This document shows positions 34,215 through 42,027 of a DNA stretch of 64,000 bases, one piece after another. Both the position numbers and the translations under genes were made by a program. Under the pieces are notes generated by a model. That model ran no database searches. It worked only from the letters and a program-made list of their open reading frames with translations, and was not told the DNA's origin. Origin of the DNA: Clostridia bacterium (GTDB lineage Bacteria; Bacillota; Clostridia; UMGS1883; UMGS1540). Position 1 is the first letter of the stretch, and every line of letters begins with the position of its first letter. The stretch spans positions 61,622 to 125,621 of the forward strand of contig JAFZQX010000004.1 in NCBI GenBank assembly GCA_017620205.1, in the 5' to 3' direction.

Positions 34215-35300
34215 ATGAAATCTTTTCTGAAACGCAAAAACATTGAAATTTCGTTGAGACGTTATGGCATTGACGCACTCGGCGCCATGGCACAGGGTCT
34301 TTTCTGTTCCCTGCTCATAGGTACAATAATAGACACGATCGGAACACAGTTTCATATCGGCTTTCTAACACAAACAGTAGCTACAATCGCCGGCAAGGAT
34401 TACACAGTCGGAGGTCTTGCGTCAGCAATGAGTGGCCCTGCGATGGCAGTTGCAATAGCAAACGCGCTTAAATGTCCTCCTCTTGTTCTCTTTTCAATGA
34501 TAACCGTAGGCTTTGCTTCAAACGCTCTCGGCGGTGCAGGTGGTCCCCTTGCGGTTCTCTTTGTTGCAATTATTGCTTCTGAGTTTGGTAAAGCAATTTC
34601 CAAAGAAACTAAAGTTGACATACTTGTTACTCCGCTTGTCACCATCGGAATAGGTATCTTCTTATCATGGCTTATAGCTCCGCCAATCGGAAAAGCGGCT
34701 ATGTGGACAGGTAATCTTATTATGTGGGCAACAGAGCAGCAGCCTTTCATTATGGGTATTCTTGTTTCAGTATTTGTAGGCATAGCTTTAACACTGCCCA
34801 TATCATCCGCTGCAATTTGTGCCGCACTCGGCCTTACGGGTCTTGCAGGCGGCGCCGCAGTTGCGGGATGCTGTGCGCAGATGATTGGTTTTGCAATTGC
34901 ATCGTTTAAGGAAAACAAATGGGGCGGTCTTGTTTCCCAAGGCATCGGCACATCAATGCTTCAGATGGGCAACATCGTTAAAAACCCGCGTATATGGATA
35001 GCTCCCACATTGGCATCAGCTATAACAGGTCCCATAGCCACCTGTTTGTTTGCCCTTAAAATGAACGGCGCGCCCGTATCTTCAGGTATGGGAACGTGCG
35101 GTCTTGTCGGTCCCATCGGTGTATACACAGGTTGGGTGAACGACATAGCATCAGGCGCCAAGGCAAGTATTTCATCTATAGATTGGATCGGACTTATTCT
35201 TATCTGCATAATCCTTCCCGCCGTGCTCACTTATATTTTTGACAAAATCGCAAGAAAAATCGGTTGGGTTAAGGACGGAGACATGAAACTTGATATGTAA
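34215..35300 (+). CDS. PTS_EIIC_2-type membrane protein (putative transporter)
   Basis: 361 residues from ATG 34215 (MKSFLKRKNIEISLRRYGID), with GGGAG 11 nt upstream; ATG at 34197 is an alternative six codons earlier. The protein has about ten hydrophobic segments with glycine- and alanine-rich loops such as MSGPAMAVAIANALKCPP and GLTGLAGGAAVAGCCAQM. It matches the PF13303-type family, annotated as PTS EIIC without known EIIA/EIIB partners. None of the PTS phosphotransfer domains lies nearby, so it may be a non-PTS permease. Substrate unknown. Confidence 0.8.
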   Translation: MKSFLKRKNIEISLRRYGIDALGAMAQGLFCSLLIGTIIDTIGTQFHIGFLTQTVATIAGKDYTVGGLASAMSGPAMAVAIANALKCPPLVLFSMITVGFASNALGGAGGPLAVLFVAIIASEFGKAISKETKVDILVTPLVTIGIGIFLSWLIAPPIGKAAMWTGNLIMWATEQQPFIMGILVSVFVGIALTLPISSAAICAALGLTGLAGGAAVAGCCAQMIGFAIASFKENKWGGLVSQGIGTSMLQMGNIVKNPRIWIAPTLASAITGPIATCLFALKMNGAPVSSGMGTCGLVGPIGVYTGWVNDIASGAKASISSIDWIGLILICIILPAVLTYIFDKIARKIGWVKDGDMKLDM

Positions 35301-35362
35301 TTTGTTGACAAATATATTCCTGCAATATAAAACCTTATATGATTTTCAGACGAGGTGGTGTC

Positions 35363-35818
35363 ATGAATTATTTTTATGTTGCACTGATTTCCATGGTACC
35401 GATATTGGAACTCAGAGCAGCTATCCCTCTTGGTCTCGGAATGGGACTTAATGTTTATCTTACATATTTAATTGCAGTTACGGCAAATCTGCTGCCCATA
35501 CCTTTTGTTCTGTTTCTCTCAAGACCTTTGATGAATTTTCTGAAAAGCACAAAGGTTTTAAAGCCCATAGCGGACAAGCTCGAAAGGAAAGTTCAAAAAA
35601 ACAGAACGAAAATTATGAAATACAGTGCATTCGGACTTTTCCTGTTTGTTGCAGTTCCTCTTCCCGGAACGGGAGCTTGGAGTGGAGCTCTTGCAGCATC
35701 ACTTTTTGATATGCGCTTTAAATACTCATTTCCGAGTATTGTTTTCGGAGTTATGACAGCAGGAGTAATTATGTGCTTTGGCACATCGATAGTACAATGG
35801 TTAATAAATCTTTTTTAA
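35363..35818 (+). CDS. Small multidrug export-like membrane protein (PF06695 type)
   Basis: 151 residues from ATG 35363, with GAGGTGG just upstream. Four or five hydrophobic segments and the patterns PILELRAAIPLGLGMG and VAVPLPGTGAWSGALAAS are characteristic of this family, whose second half resembles DedA-type half-helix hairpins. Functional evidence for drug export is weak in general, so the name reflects the family label only. It lies between the PTS-like gene and metK on the same strand. Confidence 0.82.
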   Translation: MNYFYVALISMVPILELRAAIPLGLGMGLNVYLTYLIAVTANLLPIPFVLFLSRPLMNFLKSTKVLKPIADKLERKVQKNRTKIMKYSAFGLFLFVAVPLPGTGAWSGALAASLFDMRFKYSFPSIVFGVMTAGVIMCFGTSIVQWLINLF

Positions 35819-35857
35819 TATAAAGCCACTAATCAAAGCGGCAGTAAGGAGAATTAA

Positions 35858-37012
35858 ATGAAAAGCTTTTTTACATCGGAATCAGTAACGGAAGGTCATC
35901 CCGATAAAGTCTGCGATAAAGTTTCGGACAGTATATTAGACGCTATTTTGGCAGAAGATCCCAAAGCGCGCGTTGCATGCGAAACAGCAACCACTACGGG
36001 TCTTGTCCTTGTAATGGGCGAAATAACAACAGACTGCTATGTTGATATTCCTTCCGTAGTAAGAAATACAATTTCTGAAATAGGCTATAACAACTCTGCA
36101 TACGGCTTTGACGCCGATACATGCTCAGTTTTAAACAGCATACACGGTCAGTCGCCCGACATTGCAATGGGCGTTGACCTGTCTTACGAATCTAAGGCCG
36201 GCGAAGCAAACGGCGGCGGTGCAGGCGACCAGGGCATGATGTTCGGCTACGCTTGTAAAGAATCGGAAACCCTTATGCCCCTCCCCATTTCTCTCGCGCA
36301 CGCACTCGCACGAAAGCTTACATCCGTTCGAAAAGACGGTTCCATAAAATACCTCCGTCCCGACGGTAAAAGCCAGGTTACCGTTGAATACGAAGACGGT
36401 GTGCCGAGAAGAGTTGACACGGTCGTTATTTCAACTCAGCACGATCCCGAAGCATCTCTCGAAACAATACGCCGTGACATGATTGAATCTGTTATAAAGC
36501 CCACAATCCCTGCAGGATTAATTGACGAAAACACAAAATACTTTATAAACCCCACGGGCAGATTTGTTGTAGGCGGTCCCTGCGGCGACAGCGGTCTTAC
36601 CGGCAGAAAAATTATAGTTGACACTTACGGCGGCATGGCCCGTCACGGCGGCGGAGCATTCTCCGGTAAAGATCCGACAAAGGTTGACCGTTCTGCGGCT
36701 TACATGGCAAGATATATTGCAAAAAACATAGTTGCGGCATCTCTTGCAGATAAATGCGAAGTTCAGCTCGCGTATGCAATAGGCGTTGCAAAGCCTGTAT
36801 CTGTGCGTGTCGAAACGTTCGGAACCTCAAAAAGCAGCGAAGAAGCACTCGTTGACCTTGTTCGCTCAAAATTTGATATGCGCCCTGACAGTATAATAGA
36901 AAGACTTGATCTGCGCCGTCCTATCTACGCTCAGACTGCGGCTTACGGTCACTTCGGAAGAAACGATGTGTCACTCCCCTGGGAAAGCACTGATGTAGCT
37001 TCAACTCTTTAA
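35858..37012 (+). CDS. metK: S-adenosylmethionine synthetase
   Basis: 384 residues. The N-terminal signature is [20 protein letters not shown]; the hexapeptide [12 protein letters not shown] and the P-loop-like [19 protein letters not shown] are present, with the C-terminal patterns [17 protein letters not shown] and [10 protein letters not shown]. It makes SAM from ATP and methionine as a homotetramer. SD AAGGAG is 6 nt upstream. There is no room for a SAM riboswitch: only 39 bp separate it from the previous stop. A hairpin follows that may be its terminator and also covers the SD of the next gene. Confidence 0.97.
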   Translation: MKSFFTSESVTEGHPDKVCDKVSDSILDAILAEDPKARVACETATTTGLVLVMGEITTDCYVDIPSVVRNTISEIGYNNSAYGFDADTCSVLNSIHGQSPDIAMGVDLSYESKAGEANGGGAGDQGMMFGYACKESETLMPLPISLAHALARKLTSVRKDGSIKYLRPDGKSQVTVEYEDGVPRRVDTVVISTQHDPEASLETIRRDMIESVIKPTIPAGLIDENTKYFINPTGRFVVGGPCGDSGLTGRKIIVDTYGGMARHGGGAFSGKDPTKVDRSAAYMARYIAKNIVAASLADKCEVQLAYAIGVAKPVSVRVETFGTSKSSEEALVDLVRSKFDMRPDSIIERLDLRRPIYAQTAAYGHFGRNDVSLPWESTDVASTL

Positions 37013-37025
37013 TAAAGTAACTCAT

Positions 37026-37061
37026 TCACCCCCTACATCATATATTGTGATATGGGGGTGA
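37026..37061 (+). promoter_or_regulatory. Hairpin after metK that contains the SD of the next gene
   Basis: TCACCCCC (37026-37033) pairs perfectly with GGGGGTGA (37054-37061), with inner ATCA/TGAT pairing. GGGGGTGA is also the only SD-like sequence for the small membrane protein starting at 37068. The trailing CTTTAT is a poor T run. It can act as partial terminator and as translational lock. Confidence 0.6.
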
Positions 37062-37067
37062 CTTTAT

Positions 37068-37334
37068 ATGCAAATAGTTTTAGTATTTGCAATTATAGCG
37101 CTGCTCTTCGCGGCAGGATATATCATTTCAAATGCAGTATTATCACAGAAGCCGGACTCCGTAATAGAAATAACCATAGACGGAGACAAAGCCGGCGAAC
37201 AGCTTGAAGATATTGCTCTGTCTGTCAGAATAGTTGCTGATAAGTATTTTAAAAACTCCTCCGTTTTTGTACGCGGAGGACGCTCCGAACTGTCAGAGGC
37301 AGTTTGCAAAGTTTACGGAATGACGAAAATATAG
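37068..37334 (+). CDS. Small single-pass membrane protein of unknown function
   Basis: 88 residues from ATG 37068. An N-terminal transmembrane helix (about 3-25, VLVFAIIALLFAAGYIIS) precedes a soluble domain of about 60 residues with charged and hydrophobic positions alternating. I do not recognise a family. The stop at 37332-37334 lies in the AGGAGG SD of recD2, so translation of the two is likely coupled. Its own SD is buried in the preceding hairpin. The tight arrangement supports it as a real gene. Confidence 0.7.
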   Translation: MQIVLVFAIIALLFAAGYIISNAVLSQKPDSVIEITIDGDKAGEQLEDIALSVRIVADKYFKNSSVFVRGGRSELSEAVCKVYGMTKI

Positions 37335-37345
37335 GAGGTACAACA

Positions 37346-39550
37346 TTGACCGAAGAAACTACCGGCATCGTTTCGGAAATAAAATTTACAAATGAAGATA
37401 ACGGCTATACGGTATGCGAGGTCACAGGTACAGACGGAGACGATTTTACAGCCGTTGGAAATATGCCGGGGCTTTCTCCCGGAGAAAACGTTCATCTCAT
37501 AGGCGAATGGGTTGTACACTCGTCTTACGGACCTCAGTTCCGTGTTGATTCCTATGAAACAATAGTTCCTCAAACGGAAGTTCAGATTTTAATGTATCTG
37601 TCCGCAGGAATCGTAAAAGGAATAGGCCCTTCAACCGCCAAGAAAATTGTAGATAAATTCGGTGCAAAATCTCTTGATGTTTTGCGTGATGAGCCTCTTT
37701 TGCTTGCTTCTATTAAAGGTATAAGCGACGCAAAAGCAATGCAGATGAACGAGTCTTTCCTTTCAAAAACCGTTATGCAGTCGCTTGTTATGTTTCTGCA
37801 GCCTTATGGAGTAACGCCTGCATTTGCGGTAAAAGTATTCAAAGCTCTCGGCAGCAATGCGACAGCAAGAATCAAAGAAAACCCGTACATCCTTTGCGAA
37901 ATCGAGGGTATCGGATTTAAAACAGCCGACAAAATAGCATCTAAAATGGGTTTTAATCCGTTTGACGACACCCGTCTTGAGCAAGGCGTTTTATATACCA
38001 TGCGTGAACTTATACTGACAGGCAGTACATATTCCGATTACGAAACCGCAGTATCTTATGCTTCGCGCATTCTTTCATGTGACAGAGCGTCCGCCGAAAG
38101 CGCATTGATGCGTCTTGTTTCATCGGGCAAAATTACGCGCGAATATATAAATGATGAAACGGCTCTTTACTTACCGGCATATTATAACGCGGAGCTCGGA
38201 ACGGCACGTAAACTGGCGTCGCTTTGCACAGTTCCTGCTCGCGGCAACAGTGAAAAAACAGAACAAATTATAGATTCGATTGAAAAAACAAGCAATGTTA
38301 TCCTTTCAAGCGAACAAAAAAAAGCATGTATCAGCGCCTGCACAAACAATGTATTCATAATAACAGGCGGCCCGGGAACCGGAAAAACAACAATCATAAA
38401 AACCATAATTTCGGTCATGGAACACGAGGGCAAAACGGTTGCACTCTGTGCCCCCACCGGCAGAGCCGCAAAAAGAATGACACAAACGTGCGGCCTTGAA
38501 GCCAAAACTATTCACCGCCTTTTAGAGTTTAACTTTGCCGAAGGCGAAAACCAGAGCTTTACCAGGTGCGAAACCTTTCCGATTGACGAAGATGTTGTTA
38601 TCGTTGATGAAATGAGCATGGTGGATACTCTGCTTATGTATGCACTTATAAGGGCCTTAAAGCCCGGCGCACAGCTTATTATGTCCGGAGACGCCGACCA
38701 GCTCCCATCTGTAGGAGCAGGGAATATTTTGCGCGATATGATAGACAGCGGCAAAATTCCTATTATGCGCTTAAACGAGATATACAGACAAGCATCCGAA
38801 AGTATGATAATTGTAAATGCACACAAGATAAATTCAGGCGAAAAACCAATACTGAATTTAAAAAACAAGGATTTTTTCTTTATTGATAAACCGGATACGG
38901 ATAGCATACTGTCTACCATTTCAGATCTTTGCTTTAAAAGACTTCCGAAAGCCTACGGATATAACCCCATGTCTGATATACAGGTGATATCCCCTTCCCG
39001 CAAAACAAGCTTAGGAGTGTCGGAACTAAACCGCGTTTTGCAGGAAAAGCTTAATCCGAAATCCCCCCAAAAAGACGAGCGCGAGTCAGGAAACGTCACT
39101 TACCGCACGGGCGACAAAGTAATGCAAATTAAAAACAATTATTCTATAACATGGCAAGACATAAAAACCGGCAAAAACGGCGAAGGTATATTCAACGGCG
39201 ACATAGGTATAATTAAAGAGATAAACAATAAAGAAAGATTTATGACGATTATCTTTGACGAGGACAAGCAAGCAAAATATGAGTTTTCACAGCTTGAAGA
39301 AATTGATCTTGCATATTCTGTTACAGTTCACAAAAGCCAGGGCAATGAGTTCCCTGCCGTTATAATGCCTATGTATCCGTCATCTTCAATGCTCATGAGC
39401 CGCAACCTTCTCTATACTGCACTTACACGGGCAAAAGAATTAGTTGTCCTTATAGGTCAGCGGGACGTTATGTATAAAATGATACAAAACAACCGTGAAA
39501 ACGACCGTAAGTGCGGACTTTGCAAAAAACTAAAGGATTTGATTTACTGA
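37346..39550 (+). CDS. recD2: RecD2-family ATP-dependent DNA helicase
   Basis: 734 residues from TTG 37346, 8 nt after a perfect AGGAGG; the in-frame codon at 37304 lies inside the previous gene and has no SD. The N-terminal OB-like region (TGIVSEIKFTNEDNGYTVC) and helix-hairpin-helix repeats are followed by the SF1 motor: Walker A TGGPGTGKTTIIK, Walker B VIVDEMSMVD, SGDADQLPSVGAGN, and C-terminal motifs VHKSQGNEFPAVI and LYTALTRAKELVV. RecD2 unwinds DNA 5'-to-3' in repair outside RecBCD. Its stop overlaps the comF start (TGATG). Confidence 0.94.
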   Translation: MTEETTGIVSEIKFTNEDNGYTVCEVTGTDGDDFTAVGNMPGLSPGENVHLIGEWVVHSSYGPQFRVDSYETIVPQTEVQILMYLSAGIVKGIGPSTAKKIVDKFGAKSLDVLRDEPLLLASIKGISDAKAMQMNESFLSKTVMQSLVMFLQPYGVTPAFAVKVFKALGSNATARIKENPYILCEIEGIGFKTADKIASKMGFNPFDDTRLEQGVLYTMRELILTGSTYSDYETAVSYASRILSCDRASAESALMRLVSSGKITREYINDETALYLPAYYNAELGTARKLASLCTVPARGNSEKTEQIIDSIEKTSNVILSSEQKKACISACTNNVFIITGGPGTGKTTIIKTIISVMEHEGKTVALCAPTGRAAKRMTQTCGLEAKTIHRLLEFNFAEGENQSFTRCETFPIDEDVVIVDEMSMVDTLLMYALIRALKPGAQLIMSGDADQLPSVGAGNILRDMIDSGKIPIMRLNEIYRQASESMIIVNAHKINSGEKPILNLKNKDFFFIDKPDTDSILSTISDLCFKRLPKAYGYNPMSDIQVISPSRKTSLGVSELNRVLQEKLNPKSPQKDERESGNVTYRTGDKVMQIKNNYSITWQDIKTGKNGEGIFNGDIGIIKEINNKERFMTIIFDEDKQAKYEFSQLEEIDLAYSVTVHKSQGNEFPAVIMPMYPSSSMLMSRNLLYTALTRAKELVVLIGQRDVMYKMIQNNRENDRKCGLCKKLKDLIY

Positions 39551-40233
39551 TGCTGAACTCATTTTTTCCTCCAAAATGTGTTTTCTGCGGAGAGCCTGTT
39601 CAGAGCAACGATTTTAAAGTGTGCGGAAACTGTGCAGAAAAGCTGCCGTATAACTCAAACAAATGCAAGATATGCGCAATGCCTATTGATACTGTCTATG
39701 GCGAAAAAATATGCGTTGGATGCAGAAAAAGAAAGCCTCCCTACTCACTTGCTTTTGTGCCTTTTAAATACAGTGGCGAAGTTCGGCGTGCAATAATAAG
39801 ATATAAGTTTTACGGAAAAATATCTTATGCAAAAACATTTGCTGCTCTGCTGCTTATAGAAATTAAAAAGAGCAATGTATCCTTTGACGAAATAACATTT
39901 GTTCCTATACACTTTTTAAAATACGGTATGCGCGGCTATAACCAATCCGAGCTTATAGCAAAATACCTATCGGAAATGATGTCAATCCCATGTAAAAAGC
40001 TTTTGAAGAAAACGAAATTAACAAAAGCTTTATCAAAGCTTCCAAAGCACATGCGTTTTAAAACAGTGGCAGGAGCATTCTCGCCAAAAAACGAAGAATA
40101 TATCAAAAACAAGAAAATTTTACTTATAGACGACATTATAACAACAGGCGCAACAAGCCGAGAATGTGCCAAAGTTCTTAAAAAAGCCGGTGCCGCAGAG
40201 ATTTACTTGGGCGCAATAGCTAGGACTGAATAG
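39550..40233 (+). CDS. comFC: ComF-family phosphoribosyltransferase-like protein
   Basis: 227 residues from ATG 39550, overlapping the recD2 stop by one base. Eight N-terminal cysteines in CxxC pairs (10/13, 25/28, 39/42, 55/58) form zinc fingers. The C-terminal domain has the PRPP-binding motif ILLIDDIITTGATS. ComFC is needed for DNA uptake in competent Firmicutes and acts after DNA entry; its exact reaction is unsettled. The translational coupling to recD2 suggests a joint role in handling single-stranded or incoming DNA. No ComFA is present here. Confidence 0.92.
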   Translation: MLNSFFPPKCVFCGEPVQSNDFKVCGNCAEKLPYNSNKCKICAMPIDTVYGEKICVGCRKRKPPYSLAFVPFKYSGEVRRAIIRYKFYGKISYAKTFAALLLIEIKKSNVSFDEITFVPIHFLKYGMRGYNQSELIAKYLSEMMSIPCKKLLKKTKLTKALSKLPKHMRFKTVAGAFSPKNEEYIKNKKILLIDDIITTGATSRECAKVLKKAGAAEIYLGAIARTE

Positions 40234-40287
40234 AAATTTTTTCTTGAATATTCATCTTAAAATCAAGTCATACTAGTTTTGTGTCAA

Positions 40288-40323
40288 TACTCTGAAGGCT
40301 TGCACGACCGGTGCAAAGAGTAT
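40288..40323 (+). promoter_or_regulatory. Structured leader of the CBS-domain gene
   Basis: ATACTCT (40288-40294) pairs with AGAGTAT (40317-40323), and inside it TTGCAC (40300-40305) pairs with GTGCAA (40311-40316), with a six-base bulge on one side. The hairpin ends about 20 nt before the SD AAAGGAG. It does not match a riboswitch class I know. The 120-bp gap after comFC otherwise shows no clear promoter. Confidence 0.45.
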
Positions 40324-40355
40324 ATGATGCACTCTCCGCAGAAAAAGGAGAATTT

Positions 40356-40769
40356 ATGGTTATAAGCGATATAATGACCGACCCCGCTATTGTTCTTTCA
40401 GCAGATACATCTGTAATGGAGGCGGCAGCCGTAATGCGTGAAAACAATATCGGCTCTGTGCCCGTTGTAGATTCAAACGGAAGTATTTGCGGTATTGTAA
40501 CAGACAGAGATATTGTCATAAGAAGCATTGCAGAAGGATTAAATACCAAAAAGACTAAAGTTTTAGATATTATGTCGCAAAACGTTTCTTCGGTACCCCC
40601 TGACGCTGAAATCAACGACGCTTTCGATATTATGTCAAGGGACAAGGTCAGAAGAATCCCAATTGTCGAGCATGGTAAGGTTTTGGGAGTTGTGTCACTT
40701 GGAGACATAGCTCTCTGCCGCGACTATCAAATTGAATGTGCTAATGCTTTATGTGAAATATCCAAATAG
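40356..40769 (+). CDS. CBS-pair domain protein
   Basis: 137 residues from ATG 40356, 5 nt after AAAGGAG. The whole protein consists of two CBS motifs (ISDIMTDPAIVLSAD to TDRDIVIRSIAEG, and KVLDIMSQNVSSVPPDA to LGVVSLGDIAL). Such pairs bind adenosyl nucleotides (AMP, ATP, SAM) and act as energy or metabolite sensors; without an attached effector domain the partner is unknown. A strong terminator follows. Confidence 0.9.
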   Translation: MVISDIMTDPAIVLSADTSVMEAAAVMRENNIGSVPVVDSNGSICGIVTDRDIVIRSIAEGLNTKKTKVLDIMSQNVSSVPPDAEINDAFDIMSRDKVRRIPIVEHGKVLGVVSLGDIALCRDYQIECANALCEISK

Positions 40770-40776
40770 CGGAAAA

Positions 40777-40808
40777 GAGAGGCAGACAAATTGTCTGCCT
40801 CTTATTTT
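40777..40808 (+). terminator. Terminator of the CBS-domain gene
   Basis: GAGGCAGAC pairs with GTCTGCCTC, followed by TTATTTT. Confidence 0.88.
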
Positions 40809-40838
40809 GCAATATGATAATTTTTCTGTCTAAAATCC

Positions 40839-40867
40839 TTGACAAAGAATCAATAATATTGTATAAT
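40839..40867 (+). promoter_or_regulatory. Promoter of tRNA-Trp
   Basis: Perfect TTGACA (40839-40844) and perfect TATAAT (40862-40867) with a 17-nt spacer, about 20 nt before the tRNA. Confidence 0.92.
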
Positions 40868-40886
40868 ATTAAAGTCGCTAATATTT

Positions 40887-40962
40887 AGGGGTATAGCTCA
40901 GTTGGTAGAGCAGTGGTCTCCAAAACCACGTGCCGAGGGTTCAAGTCCTTCTGCCCCTGCCA
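40887..40962 (+). tRNA. tRNA-Trp (anticodon CCA)
   Basis: A 76-nt cloverleaf with encoded CCA. The acceptor arms AGGGGTA and TGCCCCT pair (one G-T); the D arm contains AGCTCAGTTGGTAGAGC; the anticodon stem GTGGT/ACCAC holds loop CTCCAAA with anticodon CCA at 40920-40922; the T arm contains GGTTCAAGTCC. The gene stands alone and is followed by its own terminator. Its 3' end is copied twice more downstream (see repeats). Confidence 0.97.
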
Positions 40963-41008
40963 TAAAAAAACAGTCAGACCTTTTGGTTTGGCTGTTTTTT
41001 TGCGTTTA
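40945..41008 (+). repeat. 64-bp direct repeat, copy 1 (tRNA 3' end plus terminator)
   Basis: Runs from GTCCTTCTGCCCCTGCCA of the tRNA through the terminator to GCGTTTA. It is identical over all 64 bp to 41152-41215, giving a period of 207 bp. Copy 1 is part of the functional tRNA gene. Confidence 0.95.
40964..41003 (+). terminator. Terminator of tRNA-Trp
   Basis: ACAGTCAGACC and GGTTTGGCTGT pair around TTTT, with A and T runs on both sides. The identical structure recurs at 41171-41210 as part of the 64-bp direct repeat. Confidence 0.88.
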
Positions 41009-41171
41009 GAGCAGATGGACTTGAACCCCAAGGGGGGGCTGCGAGCGTTAAGAAAACAGTTCAGTGAACTGTTTTTAGCGAAGCAGGTGCGAAGGCGGGT
41101 ACTGAAAGCGCAGCTTTCGGTCGCCGAGCAGTAAAGGCGCATGGCGGCTTTGTCCTTCTGCCCCTGCCATA
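41009..41171 (+). repeat. tRNA-Trp-associated palindromic repeat unit 1
   Basis: 163 bp without a credible gene. It begins GAGCAGATGGACTTGAAC, which resembles the reverse complement of the tRNA T-arm and acceptor end, and finishes with a forward copy of the tRNA 3' end (GTCCTTCTGCCCCTGCC), so its ends form inverted repeats. Inside are the palindrome AAAACAGTTCA-G-TGAACTGTTTT and a GAAAGC/GCTTTC hairpin. A diverged second unit is at 41490-41790. Confidence 0.85.
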
Positions 41172-41215
41172 AAAAAACAGTCAGACCTTTTGGTTTGGCT
41201 GTTTTTTTGCGTTTA
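41152..41215 (+). repeat. 64-bp direct repeat, copy 2
   Basis: Exact copy of 40945-41008, containing 18 nt of the tRNA-Trp 3' end and the complete terminator but no other tRNA sequence. It ends at TA 41214-41215, where the MITE is inserted. Confidence 0.95.
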
Positions 41216-41487
41216 GCCTAACAGTACTAATCCGAACCTGCTTAAAACGTCGATATTTCGCCGATTTTCGCATTATCGGTCTTGAAAGGCGACAGCCTAT
41301 CTGCGACCTCTGCGGCAAAAATCAATCGAAATATCATAGTTTTAAGTCCGCAGGAGTTTTTTCGAGCAAATTTTTGTCAAGACAAGGAAAACACCGCAGG
41401 GAATACTTTCGTATTTTCAAGGTGTTTGACATAGTATTGGCGTAAATTTGCCGAAAGAAACCACGGTTTGAATTATTACTGTTAGGC
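41216..41487. mobile_element. 272-bp MITE with TA target duplication
   Basis: The ends GCCTAACAGTA (41216-41226) and TACTGTTAGGC (41477-41487) are perfect inverted repeats; extended to 23 bp the match is 20 of 23. TA flanks both sides (41214-41215 and 41488-41489). The neighbouring repeat unit shows the empty site GCGTTTAGAGCAG with a single TA (41002-41014), proving insertion with TA duplication, as for IS630/Tc1-mariner elements. A second internal inverted repeat holds GATATTTCG/CGAAATATC. No transposase is encoded, so it would be moved in trans. Confidence 0.88.
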
Positions 41488-41489
41488 TA

Positions 41490-41790
41490 GAGCAGAAGGA
41501 CTTGAACTCCAAGGGGGCTGCGAGCGTTAAGAAAACAGTTCAGTGAACTGTTTTTAGCGAAGCAGGTGCGAAGGCTCGTCGGAGCAAAGTTCGCTTTGTT
41601 CCGTTTTTCCAGAAGAAAAACATCCACACGCTTCCTTCCTCCTCCTCTTTCGTAAAAAGTCGCGCAAATTACGGCTACTCGGTTGCAAGCGCCCTCGTGA
41701 CGCCTTTGATTTGCTACCAACTTTTTACGATTAGCTTTCGGTCGCCGAGCAGTAAAGGCGCATGGCGGCTTTGTCCTTCTGCCCCTGCCA
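41490..41790 (+). repeat. tRNA-Trp-associated palindromic repeat unit 2 (expanded)
   Basis: Same start (GAGCAGAAGGACTTGAAC) and same end (AGCTTTCGGTCGCCGAGCAG to CTGCCCCTGCCA) as unit 1, with the same AAAACAGTTCA palindrome. Between GCGAAGGC and AGCTTTCGG, about 155 bp replace the 15 bp of unit 1. This insert carries its own inverted repeats: CGTAAAAAGT (41651-41660) with ACTTTTTACG (41720-41729), and GGAGCAAAG/CTTTGTTCC. Open frames across it on the minus strand are low-complexity and are not considered genes. Confidence 0.82.
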
Positions 41791-41792
41791 AG

Positions 41793-41823
41793 AAAAAGCC
41801 GTTCCAACAGGAACGGCTTTTTC
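41793..41823. terminator. Terminator-like hairpin closing the repeat array
   Basis: AAAAAGCCGTTCC (41793-41805) pairs perfectly with GGAACGGCTTTTT (41810-41822). It follows the third copy of the tRNA 3' end, in the position held by the other terminator in copies 1 and 2. Downstream, 41950-41985 keeps a decayed fragment of the repeat unit (CAGCTTTCGGTC and AGCAGTAA). Confidence 0.88.
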
Positions 41824-41982
41824 AGTGAAATAAATCATTTTATGATTTGTGAAATGTCCTTCGGGCGTGAGAGGCTTTATTTCATTTCCCTTTGACAAAG
41901 TCAAAATATCGCAATTTACTAGGAAAACTATATCACTTCTGTCCGCAAGCGTCAGCTTTCGGTCATCTAGCAGTAAGAGCAC

Positions 41983-42011
41983 AAAAACGGGGAGGCAAAA
42001 ATCACCTCCCC
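41983..42011 (-). terminator. Terminator of the 670-residue secreted-protein gene
   Basis: On the minus strand, GGGGAGG (42011-42005) pairs with CCTCCCC (41995-41989), followed by GTTTTT. Confidence 0.9.
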
Positions 42012-42027
42012 TCTTCTTTATTAACAA

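Noticed and set aside
35819..35857. SAM riboswitch before metK
   Set aside because: Only 39 bp separate metK from the previous stop, with no aptamer-like pairing.
40885..41142. An open frame of 85 codons antisense to tRNA-Trp, with product ending DLNPRHVVLETTALPTELYP
   Set aside because: It is the reverse complement of the tRNA and its repeat. Such translations are a well-known artefact of tRNA antisense strands, and there is no SD.
40945..41790. attL/attR of an integrative element at tRNA-Trp
   Set aside because: The tRNA 3' end is repeated directly, as at att sites, but no integrase or cargo gene lies between the copies and the spacing is only about 0.2-0.8 kb. A past att site cannot be excluded.
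41487..42027. Two overlapping minus-strand frames in the repeat array (about 106 and 98 codons)
   Set aside because: They cross palindromes, terminators and tRNA fragments, have low-complexity basic products and no SD, and share peptides only because the DNA is repeated.
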